Shown here: one piece after another, positions 51,674-62,729 of the stretch
Layout: every line of letters starts with the position of its first letter
How positions within the stretch are numbered: position 1 is the stretch's first letter
Assembly: GCA_034766995.1 (NCBI GenBank)
Contig: CM068315.1
Location: 46,551,662-46,615,661 of the forward strand
Origin: Acanthacorydalis orientalis
Lineage: Eukaryota > Arthropoda > Insecta > Megaloptera > Corydalidae
Length of the DNA stretch: 64,000 nucleotides
Direction of reading: 5' to 3'
Position numbers and translations under genes: made by a program
The notes under the pieces: generated by a model
Database searches by the model: none
Seen by the model: only the letters and a program-made list of their open reading frames with translations
Told to the model about the DNA's origin: nothing

Positions 51674-52678
51674 GTGTGCGTATTAATAATGATTATACTC
51701 TTTTTACATAATAATTCAATAATTATTTTATTATTTTCTTGTTACAACAGAATAATAATTCAAATCTTGATGTATTTTTTTGAAATTAATACAGATGATA
51801 AAACGTACTAAAACATTATTTATTAAAAATTTACCACACTACTACTTTTAAATACTCTAGCTTATTTTAATTAAGTCAAGTCGAATAACACTCAATAAAA
51901 TCAATGTTCCTTGTTACTGTTTACAGATAATTTTACAACAACTTATAATTACAAATAGAAATTTAATCATCATCAAACTGCTTTTTCTTGAATACTTTTT
52001 TTATTACTCGAGCAATAAAACACCGAAAAGTTATATAAAGACATATTTCACACCGTTTCGAATCGCTGATATGTTAATAATTGTATTGTCGTATAACGTA
52101 CAATTGATTATAATAAACCAGTTATTACTCGAATGAGATATCGTCATTAACGGTTGAAAAATCGACTTCAAACTTCAGAAAACCATACGTCTTATTTTAT
52201 TTATGGGTTTTTTACTATTGCATGCATAAGAGATGATTTTATAAATATATACTAAAGATATATAAAATAATTTTTTTTCTTAGATTATCAACATCTACTT
52301 CTACATAACATGTATTTAAGTAAGTGAAAATATCTATTTATATCAGAACATATTTGAATTTAATGTAGAAAATTAAATACAGAAATCAAATATTAACACA
52401 TTAGAAATTAAGTAATGTTAATGCTGGTTAAGTTTTTAAAATCGATATTATTTGGAATCAAAAGTTAATATTAATATTTTTAATATTTTTTTTTCAAAGC
52501 CAAAGGAGTATTAATCAGACAAACTATGATAACAAAATATGTTTTATATTACATACATTTTCGATCCAAAATGACATGAAAAACACAATACATATTTAGA
52601 CCCAAACAAAATCTAAATATTAACTTATAATTATTGAAGAAAATATAATAATAGAAACATTCATAATTCCTTAAGTCC

Positions 52679-52728
<50 letters not shown>

Positions 52729-52729
<1 letters not shown>

Positions 52730-53061
52730 TGTATATGTCGTCATATAGAACGCCCCTATAAGACGCAATTGAATTTAAAAGGATTTCTTTCAATTTCTTC
52801 GCATACTGGTGATATAAAACGTATGACAATAATAAAATAATTTCAGTAGATAAATTTCTAAATGGGAAATTCCAAAGGTATAAAATGTAATATAAGGTAA
52901 TAAAATATTTACTTATTTATTCGCTTGATACTTTAGAGAGACGCTCCCCCCCCCACATCCTAATTTTTGAACTCATAATTTTTATCCCTGCTGTATAAGA
53001 CGCATCCGAAAATTACAACCAATTTTTTGGTGTTCAAAGTGTGTCTCGTACGCCGAGATAT

Positions 53062-53064
<3 letters not shown>
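52729..53064. mobile_element. non-autonomous element, TIR core CGGCGTA..GAC (copy B)
   Basis: The ends are inverted at about 16 of 25 positions (CTGTATATGTCGTCATATAG at the left; CCGTATATCTCGGCGTACGA from the right). An internal TATAAGACGC motif lies near both ends. The design is like copy A at 28276, but the element is shorter (about 336 bp). It sits directly between two (TA)n tracts. No coding capacity is seen. Confidence 0.6.
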
Positions 53065-53109
<45 letters not shown>

Positions 53110-53113
<4 letters not shown>

Positions 53114-55072
53114 GTATGTATTTATAATAGTCAGTGATATAACACTAGTTTTAATTGAAGTAAATTAATTATATTTTCATTAATATGTATTATAATGAAA
53201 AATATATTTTATTTTAAATTTTCTCATATAAATAGAATATCTGAAGTGTTAGGCAGATGAAATTCGTGCAAATTAAAATAAGAGACTTGTAAAAATAGAA
53301 TTTATAAAACACATAGTTCATAAAAATCAATATACATTATTTATAATAAATAGTAATTTATACAGATACAAATATATAATCTAAAACACGATATGCATAC
53401 AAAAAAAAGTGAAATTATACAAAACTGTTTTAAAAATAATGATAACTAGCGATTATAACTGAAACCGAAAATAACCATTAAATCAATTTAAATTTTCATC
53501 GCAAATGAAGTGAAATCCAATACTGAATTCGCTTATGAAAAATAACATAATTATTATAATTTATTCTACAGATTCAATACACAAAAATTAAAATAATAAA
53601 AAGAAATTTAATAAAATAACAGAGTGTTTGAATGAACTGATATTAATCTCTTAAAGACCATCATCATATTTTGATAGAAAATAACAAGTTCCGGTTTCTT
53701 TATTTTATTATCAAATTTATAATAAACACGCTTTTGAAATTTAGTATGACCCTAGTGTCAATTTAATGAATTATTTTCTACAAAGATTATATTTTATGAA
53801 AACCGAGACGCATTAGACACAAGTGAACGTTTTCACAGAGTACGTTGAGTTTCTATTATGATTTTTTTTTTATTTTTTAACCATTTCGTTATAAATTTAC
53901 AAAAATATATTCTGAAATAGAACAAATATAAATAAATTACGGTGTTTACCTTTTGAAACTAAATAAAATCTTGACAAAACAGCTGGTCCCGAAAAACAAG
54001 ACGTCATTCCGATACAATTCTAAGCGATTAAAATATTCATCACATTGTTTTAAGAGCACTATAATTTTTATTTACTGGCAATAAGCCGCGATGTTCTCTA
54101 TATAATCATTCCCTGTTTAATTATTGCTGTGAATTTATTCTTCTGTAAAAAATAACTGCTTGTATAAAAATATTTGTTCATTTATTTACATTTTTAATTC
54201 ATATTTTTAAGTGGATTTTTATAATACTGCTTAGTTATTCAATCGATTGAATTTATTTTCAACGTTTCGATTAATTCATTTATACTATTTATTTTACCCT
54301 TTTACCGGATTTTCCCGTCTTATTTATATACAAAATTAATACATTTACTACTTCCTTATCGTACCTATATTGATTTTAATTTATTTCAGTAAAATAAAAA
54401 AAATGATTTCTTTACATTGAATAACGTTTTCATTTGTTTATTCGCATTAAATAATACAAATATGTATTTGATATATTAAACAATTAAAATGTAGTATAGA
54501 GTTCCTGTCAGAGATCCAAGAACACGTTATAATATTAGTATCTTATTTCCAACGTTATCAAAAATTCGTAACAAAATCGTCGATTTTTTTAAATATTTCA
54601 CCACTCTTACGTCATTAACATTAAATAAAGTTTTTTTTACGTATTTAAGGAATAATAAAATGTTAATTTCTACCGTCGTTAACTGACAAATAATTGTTGC
54701 ATAAATTAAATACCAACTTTTGTATATTTCTATAAAAATCACACTTTGTAAACACTTTACTGATTCACGGCACAAAAATATAAATTTCAATTCGTCAATT
54801 GTAATTTAGAATGATTGTCATTGCGTTTAATAAACAATTCATTGACATACTTTTATCAAACTGACATGCATTTTATGACATAACCTATATGTTGAAATAT
54901 GTAAATTATATTTAAATTTCAAATATGCCGCGGAAATCATACGATTGAAAAAAATCCATGCGAAACGTATAATAGAAAGCGATTAATAACCGTTGAACAC
55001 AACACACCGTTCTGAATCGCTGCGCAGTTAGTACTGATTCATGTTTACGAACTGAACACTCGTCGTGCTTAC
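53110..55072. other. 5' flank, AT-rich, no genes seen
   Basis: About 2 kb with almost no microsatellites, becoming less AT-rich from 54900 toward the candidate exon at 55073. Confidence 0.6.
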
Positions 55073-55290
55073 CTGTACAATACCTGGACCATCAGATCAG
55101 TCTCCTCTTCTTCTCACACGGCAGAGAATCATCTCCCGACCTCAGGCTATACGCCGGCATCAATTTGCGTGTTTTATGGATATTCGTCCAGAATTCGTAG
55201 CGTTCGAATACATAGTGTGCTTGAATTCGCGTCGTATGGTTCATTTTTTCGTTTTGAACTCATTTACTATAATTTATTTTTCTATATAAA
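55073..55290 (-). other. candidate 5' untranslated exon with donor site (speculative)
   Basis: A less AT-rich patch stands out from its surroundings. On the minus strand it ends in TACAG|GTAAGC, a strong splice donor, and a TATATA-containing stretch lies near its upstream side (about 55280-55290). It contains only short upstream ORFs. Joined to the acceptor at 32535-32534 it would act as 5' UTR, since the frame from its last ATG runs into a stop. Read on the plus strand, the same patch gives an open frame of about 74 codons with no recognised similarity. Linking it to the receptor gene, 22.5 kb away, is inference. Confidence 0.2.
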
Positions 55291-55522
55291 GTGAATACAA
55301 GCATTTAGAAGAATATAAACTGCATAAAAATACAATATTTGTGATCATATAATGTTTATAATATTTTTTAGTAAATGTATTCATAAATTATTATTTTTCA
55401 TTGATAAGTATGTCTGAAATACTTATACTATTTATTCCACTGTTTATATTTTATAAAAATTAATTAACTCATAATTTACTTTTCTTTTATTAACACAATA
55501 TAATTTATAAGAATAATTAAAT

Positions 55523-55583
<61 letters not shown>

Positions 55584-55865
55584 TCTTATATTTTTACATA
55601 TTTTACACATTTCTCTAGATTTATTTATAATTATTAACAATTTTAAAAAATATACAGGTAGTTAAGATAAAATGTCAAGAACTATATTCAAAAATTTTAA
55701 TATAAATTTTAGAGGCAGACTTGTAACACTTTTAAGATAACATTTTCTTTTTTATAAAAATATAATTGAATAATACTTATATAAAAAATTGCTTTTGTAT
55801 TTCTTTTTAATTTTCACTCAACTATCTAAAAAGACTAAATTGTTACTATACATTAACAGAAGTAG

Positions 55866-55933
<68 letters not shown>

Positions 55934-56157
55934 ATAGATATTTAAAAGATTTATCATAAATTGTTATTACCAACAATAATATTTTATTCAAAAGTAAAAA
56001 AGAACAATACATTATTTAAGAACAATAAATCAAATTACAAAATGGTATTGAAAACTTATATTTTATTCATAATTAAGGAATGTACTGATGTAATTTATGA
56101 TTAATAATACCAATAAAACAATAAAAAACAGTTATATATTTGTATGAATTTTTTCCA

Positions 56158-56269
<112 letters not shown>

Positions 56270-56296
56270 TTATATATATATATATATGGATATATA

Positions 56297-56469
56297 TATC
56301 CATGAAATAATTAAGAATAATATTTTACAAATAGCATCTCTCTCCATTAATTTCAGATTTTGATGTATTTAAAAATATAATTGGCTAACGTAATAGAATG
56401 TACTATGGCCCGTCGATATTCCCTCCGTTGTGGATATTCCTTAAACTCCAAATAACCAACGAACATATA

Positions 56470-56554
<85 letters not shown>

Positions 56555-56700
56555 CCATGAAATAAATAAAAAAATATTTTACAAATACCATCTCCATTCA
56601 TTAATTTCGAATTTTGTATATTTAAAAATTTAATTGATTAATGAAATAAAATGTGCTTTGCACCGTCGATATGCCTTTAAACCCCAAATAACTTACCAAT
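56297..56700 (+). repeat. two direct repeat units, period about 255 bp, with (TA)n between
   Basis: Unit 1 (56297-56463) and unit 2 (56551-56700) both run ATATCCATGAAATAA, then TATTTTACAAATANCATCTC, then CATTAATTTC, then CGTCGATAT, ending in TTTAAACCCCAAATAAC-like sequence followed by (TA)n. The variable (TA)n block separates them. Confidence 0.75.
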
Positions 56701-57581
56701 ATATATATATATATATATATATAAACAACCTTTGATACTCCATTACTGAGCATCTTCAAAACAAAAACATATTCCAAATTCTTCAATTAAATGTTTCAAT
56801 GGATTTTTCAAAAAATTAATCAATTTTATTTTTATTCGTCCGATCCATTAAATTTTTACATTTCTTGATTCCTATTTTATTAATCATCTTTTATATTCTC
56901 TTCTCACACATTTCTATTTCAAATTCATTACATAAATTATTGCCTATGTAACTATTGTTTTTCTTTTTACAGATTCCATCCTTTCATACCTCTTTTTGTT
57001 ATTCTTTACGTGTCTATATATTGATCTCTGTTTTCTGAGATTCATCACATATTGTAGTGTTCACGATTAAATAAACAGCTTTTAGTTGAGATTGAGATCA
57101 AAAAAGTTTTAAATATTAAACGATATAATAACTAAATGAGATTCTAAAAAATCTGTAAAGTTTATATTTTTATTTTCAACAGTCCCTAAAAATTAATGAA
57201 CGAGAAAGAAAAAATCTGATTTTATGACGTTTCAATCATTTATACAAAGAAAGGAAATAAAAATAAATATTAAGTGTTTAGGAACATAAAAATAAGAAAC
57301 TACAATAAATACTATAAGAATTACAAATAGACATACATTTAAGGCAGATTAATTAGTGAGAATAGGGAAATAAGTTTGTCTTCAACTTCAAAATATTCTT
57401 TATAGCCGGACATTTAAAATTTATTTTTATTTGTAAATATTGTAACATCGTAATATAAATATTGTTTTCTTTTTTCTTTTGCATGCACATATATTCCAAA
57501 GAAATTTACATATTTTTCTACAAAAAAAAATACAATTATAAATCTAAATTCTCAATTTAGAATTAAAACAAAAATCTGAAA

Positions 57582-57645
<64 letters not shown>

Positions 57646-57779
57646 TAACAACAGAAAACACAATGAATATTAAACAATATTACATTTAAGCATGATTCAC
57701 AAATGAATTACATTTCCACCCCACAAACCACATAAATAAATTTGATAAAAAGTGTTCAATAAGGGATAAATGATAATTT

Positions 57780-57966
57780 TTGACAAAGAAATGTATTCTT
57801 TATTATATATCAGTTTTTTTTGTATCTTCATTCTCCGAAGATGATAGATTCGTCATTTAAAAGTGCATAAGCAACAACTAAAAATAAGCAATAATTATTT
57901 ATTGAGCATTTTCGATTAAATACATAAATTTTTGTTGTTTATGGGGTGAGAAAAATTAATTTTCGA

Positions 57967-57975
<9 letters not shown>
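57780..57975 (+). repeat. foldback MITE family, diverged copy
   Basis: It contains TCTCCGAAGATGATAGATTC, GTGCATAAGCAACAACTAAA, TTATTTATTGAGCATTTTCG and TTATGGGGTGAGAAAAATTA in the same order as the 60.5 kb element. It ends beside a (TA)n tract. Confidence 0.6.
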
Positions 57976-58021
<46 letters not shown>

Positions 58022-58379
58022 ATAATGATATTATTCGATAAATCTTAATTATAAATAAAATTAATACCACTCTTAGTTCTGACATATGGCAACAATTGTG
58101 TACAGAATAACAATAAAGAGTACTATTAAATCGAAAAATATTTGTAAAATATACAAATGTGTATTCGTTTTTGTCACACATTAAGTATATTTATGAAAAT
58201 TCTTAAAATCAGTTTCATCATTACAGAAAATATAATTACTAAATTAATCACCAAAATAACGACCGATATAACAGAGAATATATTATGTTCTAAATCTCAC
58301 CTGTTTGCTAAAAGTTCTTACTTGTTTTGCAATTAAATAATACATATATATGTTCAGCTTTTAGAATAATCACCACCAG

Positions 58380-58520
58380 TATGCGCTGTTTACCAGGTAT
58401 TTATATTGAACTAAATTCGCTCCGCCCTATATGGGCGGTCATCTTTTTCTAACTGCAATCACAACCAACACTGTCATGTTACTGGGCCGACCGTTATATG
58501 TAACTGCCTACCTACAATAA
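58380..58520. promoter_or_regulatory. 5'-flank island with CCGCCCTATATGGGCGG palindrome
   Basis: Contains a 17-bp palindrome (about 58421-58437) and TTACTGGGCCGACCGTTATA. It is isolated between AT-rich regions and the second half resembles no repeat in the window. Confidence 0.25.
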
Positions 58521-58592
58521 ATTGATTGTTGTTGACGTTAGGTATACATATATTTTTATTGACTACAATTCATATAAAAATACACATACACA

Positions 58593-58680
<88 letters not shown>

Positions 58681-59018
58681 GACACAGGAGTTTCATTTAT
58701 TTTGCTATCTCTTTTTATAAAAATCCCACTTTCTTTATTTCAACAAGTCTTGGTCAAATTTTTACAAACATATTATAATTTTTACAACAATAACAAAATA
58801 TGAAAAAAATAAACGTATGCAAATTATAACACCTCAAATAAAGAACCTGAATTAAAAATTAATAATAATTTTTAATTGAACTAATGCAATATCAATAGCC
58901 ATTATTAAAAATCAAAAATGAATATTATTTGCTTAAAAAATCTACATATTTAACAATATTTATAAAATAAACTTATTCTTTATTGCATTAAATACAACTA
59001 GGAAACAAAAACTTTTGT

Positions 59019-59021
<3 letters not shown>

Positions 59022-59114
<93 letters not shown>

Positions 59115-59274
59115 GATAGTTTAAAAGGTGTAATTTCTGGTATTCGGTTCAATATAATCAAACGGCTATTCTGTGACGGTAGTTTCTGGAGGTTTTACGC
59201 CCTGAACACCTACATCTGACATCAATTTAAATATTGACCTCTATTCATATAGTAACTTCATTTCATTGACTAGG

Positions 59275-59341
<67 letters not shown>
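59022..59341 (+). repeat. (CA)n(TA)n ... (CT)n(TA)n enclosing an unclassified 170-bp block
   Basis: CA then TA repeats (59022-59110), a block of complex sequence (59111-59279) with GGTAGTTTCTGGAGG and TTACGCCCTGAACACC, then CT and TA repeats (59280-59341). The enclosed block resembles other mobile-element remnants set between TA tracts, but I could not identify it. Confidence 0.6.
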
Positions 59342-59342
<1 letters not shown>

Positions 59343-59639
59343 TAAAACTATCAGTCTTTGTAAAAATGGTCCGTCTGTGATTGGCAGGTCACACTGAGCA
59401 GATACATACCGGAATCAAGAGTACTATAAAGGGCCTTTGATGGATAAACAGACAAATTTTCCTAGGCAGCAAAGTCAAGATTATGACACATGACAGACCA
59501 CACGTTGTTAGATAAAACACGTTACAGTCTAGTATTAAAGGGAGCTAATCCCCAGGAACTACAGATTAAATACATGGTTACAGAGATTCACACACTGTCA
59601 CCTAAAATAAAACTCGATAACAGACAGAAGAAGGCCTGT

Positions 59640-59799
59640 GTGCCAAACCAAGGCTTAGATGGGTAGACAATGTAGAGAAGGATGCAGTGGAACTTGTGGG
59701 TGTAAGAAACTGGAGAAGGACATCCAGGTAGAGGGATGTCTGGAGGTAGAAAATTGAGGAGACCAAGCCTCGATTTGGGCTGCAGTGCTATCGAAGAGG

Positions 59800-59805
<6 letters not shown>
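59640..59805 (+). pseudogene. 3' coding tail of a non-LTR retrotransposon
   Basis: One forward frame reads AKPRLRWVDNVEKDAVELVG, then VRNWRRTSR, a stop, RDVWR, a stop, then KIEETKPRFGLQC. This is the characteristic Cys-free tail after the reverse transcriptase domain of many insect LINEs (GRPxLRWxDxVxxDLxxLGVxxW). The upstream body is not recognisable. A long (TA)n tract begins right after it at 59803, as a 3' repeat tail would. Confidence 0.6.
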
Positions 59806-59875
<70 letters not shown>

Positions 59876-59884
59876 GGCGTGGTT

Positions 59885-60027
59885 TAGTTGTCAACGCACC
59901 TTAAACCCCAAATAACTAACCAGTTAGCAACTAAAAATATGGAGCTATTGTAGTATAATTGGTATCAAACAAATGCATACAGCACAGTGAATTATTTATT
60001 TGGGGTTTTAGGGTGCTTCGACAACTA
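59885..60027. repeat. short palindromic MITE-like unit
   Basis: The left arm (59885-59915, TAGTTGTCAACGCACCTTAA then ACCCCAAATAA) is almost the exact reverse complement of the right arm (59996-60027). A spacer of about 80 bp lies between. (TA)n tracts lie on both sides. The CTTTAAACCCCAAATAAC block also occurs at 56440-56460 and 56675-56692. Confidence 0.7.
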
Positions 60028-60041
60028 AGATCATTTGTTCT

Positions 60042-60074
<33 letters not shown>

Positions 60075-60499
60075 AACAGAAAATTAATATTTAAGAGTTA
60101 TTCTTGTTAACTAGTTCCTTAGAATTTTCCATTAATGATTGTAAGTTGTAAGTATTATGACAAGAGTGACAGAAGTTAAATTTTGTAGAGTAAAATAAGT
60201 TTACTTCCAGTTGTCAAAAGACAGTTTCGGTCATAATAAAAACGAGATAAAGCTGTTGAAGTATTGAAAATTCGTATCAAATAAAGTATGTCTGCTAAAA
60301 CTATGCCTAATATTTGACGCCATTACAATACTAAAATTACGATAGATTAGAATAGTTCTATGAAATCTAAAACGTTTCAAATGATTTTACCTATTCAGAC
60401 AATATTTCTACATAAATATTTCTTCTTTAAATATATACAGTTTAAACTGTGCATTTAATTTTTAAAAAACTATATGTACATCGTCTAAATGCTAGTGAT

Positions 60500-60870
60500 A
60501 ACAAAATTTTCACGTTCAGAAATGAAAAATAGGCATTTTAATATCCATAAATTACTTCTACACGTGATTTTTTTTACCCCACAAACTACTAAAAAAATTT
60601 GGCGAAAAATCTTCAATAAATTATCGCTAATGATTTTTGATTGTTGCTTGTATAGAAAAATCAGAAACATCTGATACAGAAAAAAAAGATTTTTTTCTAC
60701 CTTCTCGGTCTCAGGATATTATGTCGCCATCGGAATGCTCATAACCAACAATCAAAAATGATAAGTAATAATTTATTAAGCATTTTTAACGAATAAAAAA
60801 AGTTTTGAGTTTTATGAGGTAAAAAAATAATTAATTTGAGAAAGTGAATTTAGCAAGACTATCAGAAATC
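60500..60870. mobile_element. foldback MITE, best-preserved copy of a family
   Basis: Two long arms are inverted copies of one another. ACCCCACAAACTA..TTCAATAAATTATCGC..AATGATTTTTGATTGTTG on the left matches the reverse of CAACAATCAAAAATGATAAG..AATTTATTAAGC..TATGAGGTAAAA on the right. A short centre (about 60655-60735) includes TCTCAGGATATTATG. No ORF of note. Relatives occur at about 1500-1790, 23280-23460, 27045-27215, 28140-28260, 48360-48480 and 57780-57975. Confidence 0.75.
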
Positions 60871-61015
60871 TATTAAGTGTAAATTATTTCACATTTAATT
60901 CACAAGAAATATTAAAATTTGAGAGTTAAAACAACTTTCGTATAACAATTATACAAAAAATTCATATTCCCTGTTAATAACTTACCTATTGGTAAAAGTA
61001 CAATTAATTTTTTTC

Positions 61016-61081
<66 letters not shown>

Positions 61082-61644
61082 AAACTAATTATATAGATTT
61101 TTAATGTTAAAATATAAACTACGATTTTTTGAATTCACGAATGAATAAATTAGACCCAGTGTCAAAGCTATGCTATGCTTGTTTATTTTACTTTATGTCC
61201 TAAATTAATAAATAATTTAGAGTTATAATCTAGTACAATTAAAAAAAATCTCAAATTCAATTAGCCACTTCAGCTATATGCTTCACAATCCAACCAGTTT
61301 ATAAACCGGTTTGAGTAAATTCTAACTTTGCAATTTTTTTCTAAGAACTATTTAATTTTTCGTTAGTGAATTGTTCTGTTCAGTATAACACATATCTAGT
61401 ATCAAGCTACATGTAATTTTATACTTAAAAATGCTCAGTATAAAAAAAGTATCCAAGTAAATTTACTTGAAATATTATTACATCGTGATTGTATTTTGAT
61501 CATGAATAAATTCCAAAAAGTTTCGAATATACTTTACTACCTACACGGAAGACAAGACACATTTAAGGAATTAGCTTTATTTTATAGGAAGATAGTTTAT
61601 TGTGAATAAATCAAATCAGTGCCGATAAATCTTTAAGAAAAATA

Positions 61645-62727
61645 CAGGATTTTCCAATAAAAACGCAATTTTTTAATTTGAAATAAAACAGAATTTGCGC
61701 TGAAATTTCAAGTTTCTTTATGGTAAATAATGGTTGGGGATATGCTATTTATAAATGGAAAAATAATATCGCTTGAGTGACGGCTGCATGCTTTCTTACA
61801 AGTAACCATTCTTTTATAAAAAAAATTCAAGACCAGGAAATTTCGTTCACAATAAATCAATTGTTTCACTAGCTATGTGGCTTGTACCGTTTTGCTGGAA
61901 TCACATATCCTCCAGATCAACATCATCCGATTCTACACCAAAAAAATAAGTTATCATCTTTCGATATCTTTCTCCATTCACAGTAATCGCTTACCAGCCT
62001 GATTCTCGAAAAAGAAAGACCAATGACCCCACCGGACCAAAGTACGCACAAACAGTCACTCCTGTATGCAGTGTTTTCTCAAGGATCATCCTCGAATTTC
62101 CTTCATCACGGATTCGGAAAGTTTGCTCGTTGACGTAGCCAGAGAGTTTGAAATGGGCCTCATCATTAAAGATGAGCTTTTAGAAAAAGCGTTTTGTTAT
62201 TCTAGTATCCAATTAACAAATCTCCTACGCGGTTATTGGTCTACGGGCTTCAATTTTTATGTTAATTGAACCTAATAAGTCTTCAGCAATAAATCATTAT
62301 GCAAAATACACCATATGGTTGTCTATGAAAAGCCCAATTTTGTGAACGTCGTGAAATTGACATTCCTGGCTCTTCCTATTCACTTTCACGAACCAAATCA
62401 ATGTTTTCTTCAGAACAAGCACTATGAACACGTGTCGGTGTTTCTTTATCTTGAATCGATCCTTACTAATCGAAAAATTGTTCATTGGTATGGACGAGTA
62501 TGTCGAGAATAAATATCGCGCAATCTGCGAAATGTATTTTTTATAGAACAATTTCATAATGCAATTGTATTATTTCAATACGTTGTTTAGTTGTATACGA
62601 AATCATAACTAAAAATGGCAATGTCAAAACCACATCAAAACTTAACAAATAACAAAAAAATACAGCTGTCAGTTTGACATGTGTGAAATATAACACATTA
62701 TAAAATTGCCCTTTATTGGAAAACCTT
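61645..62727 (-). mobile_element. defective Tc1/mariner-superfamily element, about 1.08 kb
   Basis: The inverted termini CAGGATTTTCCAATAAAAAC (left) and AAGGTTTTCCAATAAAGGGC (from the right) are flanked by TA at 61643-61644 and 62728-62729. The element carries a recognisable transposase pseudogene on the minus strand. Confidence 0.85.
61840..62500 (-). pseudogene. broken DDE transposase of the 61.6 kb element
   Basis: Minus-strand pieces read, in order: EENIDLVRESEEEPGMSISR-like (about 62430), the HTH end W-RILHNDL-like, then KLIFNDEAHFKLSGYVNEQT (about 62180). Next come RMILEKTLHTGVTV and AITVNGERYRKMITYFF (about 61980), then MWFQQNGTSHIASETIDLL (about 61880). FNDE holds the first catalytic Asp. 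FQQNG has Asn where the family has Asp. Several stops and a lost C-terminal third mean it is inactive. The general type is a common insect IS630/Tc1-mariner-superfamily transposase. Confidence 0.85.
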
Positions 62728-62729
62728 TA

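Noticed and set aside
55065..55289. Plus-strand open frame of 74 codons
   Set aside because: No recognised similarity; the patch looks more like a minus-strand exon with a splice donor or regulatory sequence.
58421..58437. CCGCCCTATATGGGCGG as an SRF-type CArG box
   Set aside because: The core has five A/T bases between CC and GG rather than the six required; only a palindrome can be claimed.
62297..62557. Open frames on both strands at 62.3-62.5 kb
   Set aside because: They lie within the defective DDE element and are not in the transposase frame.
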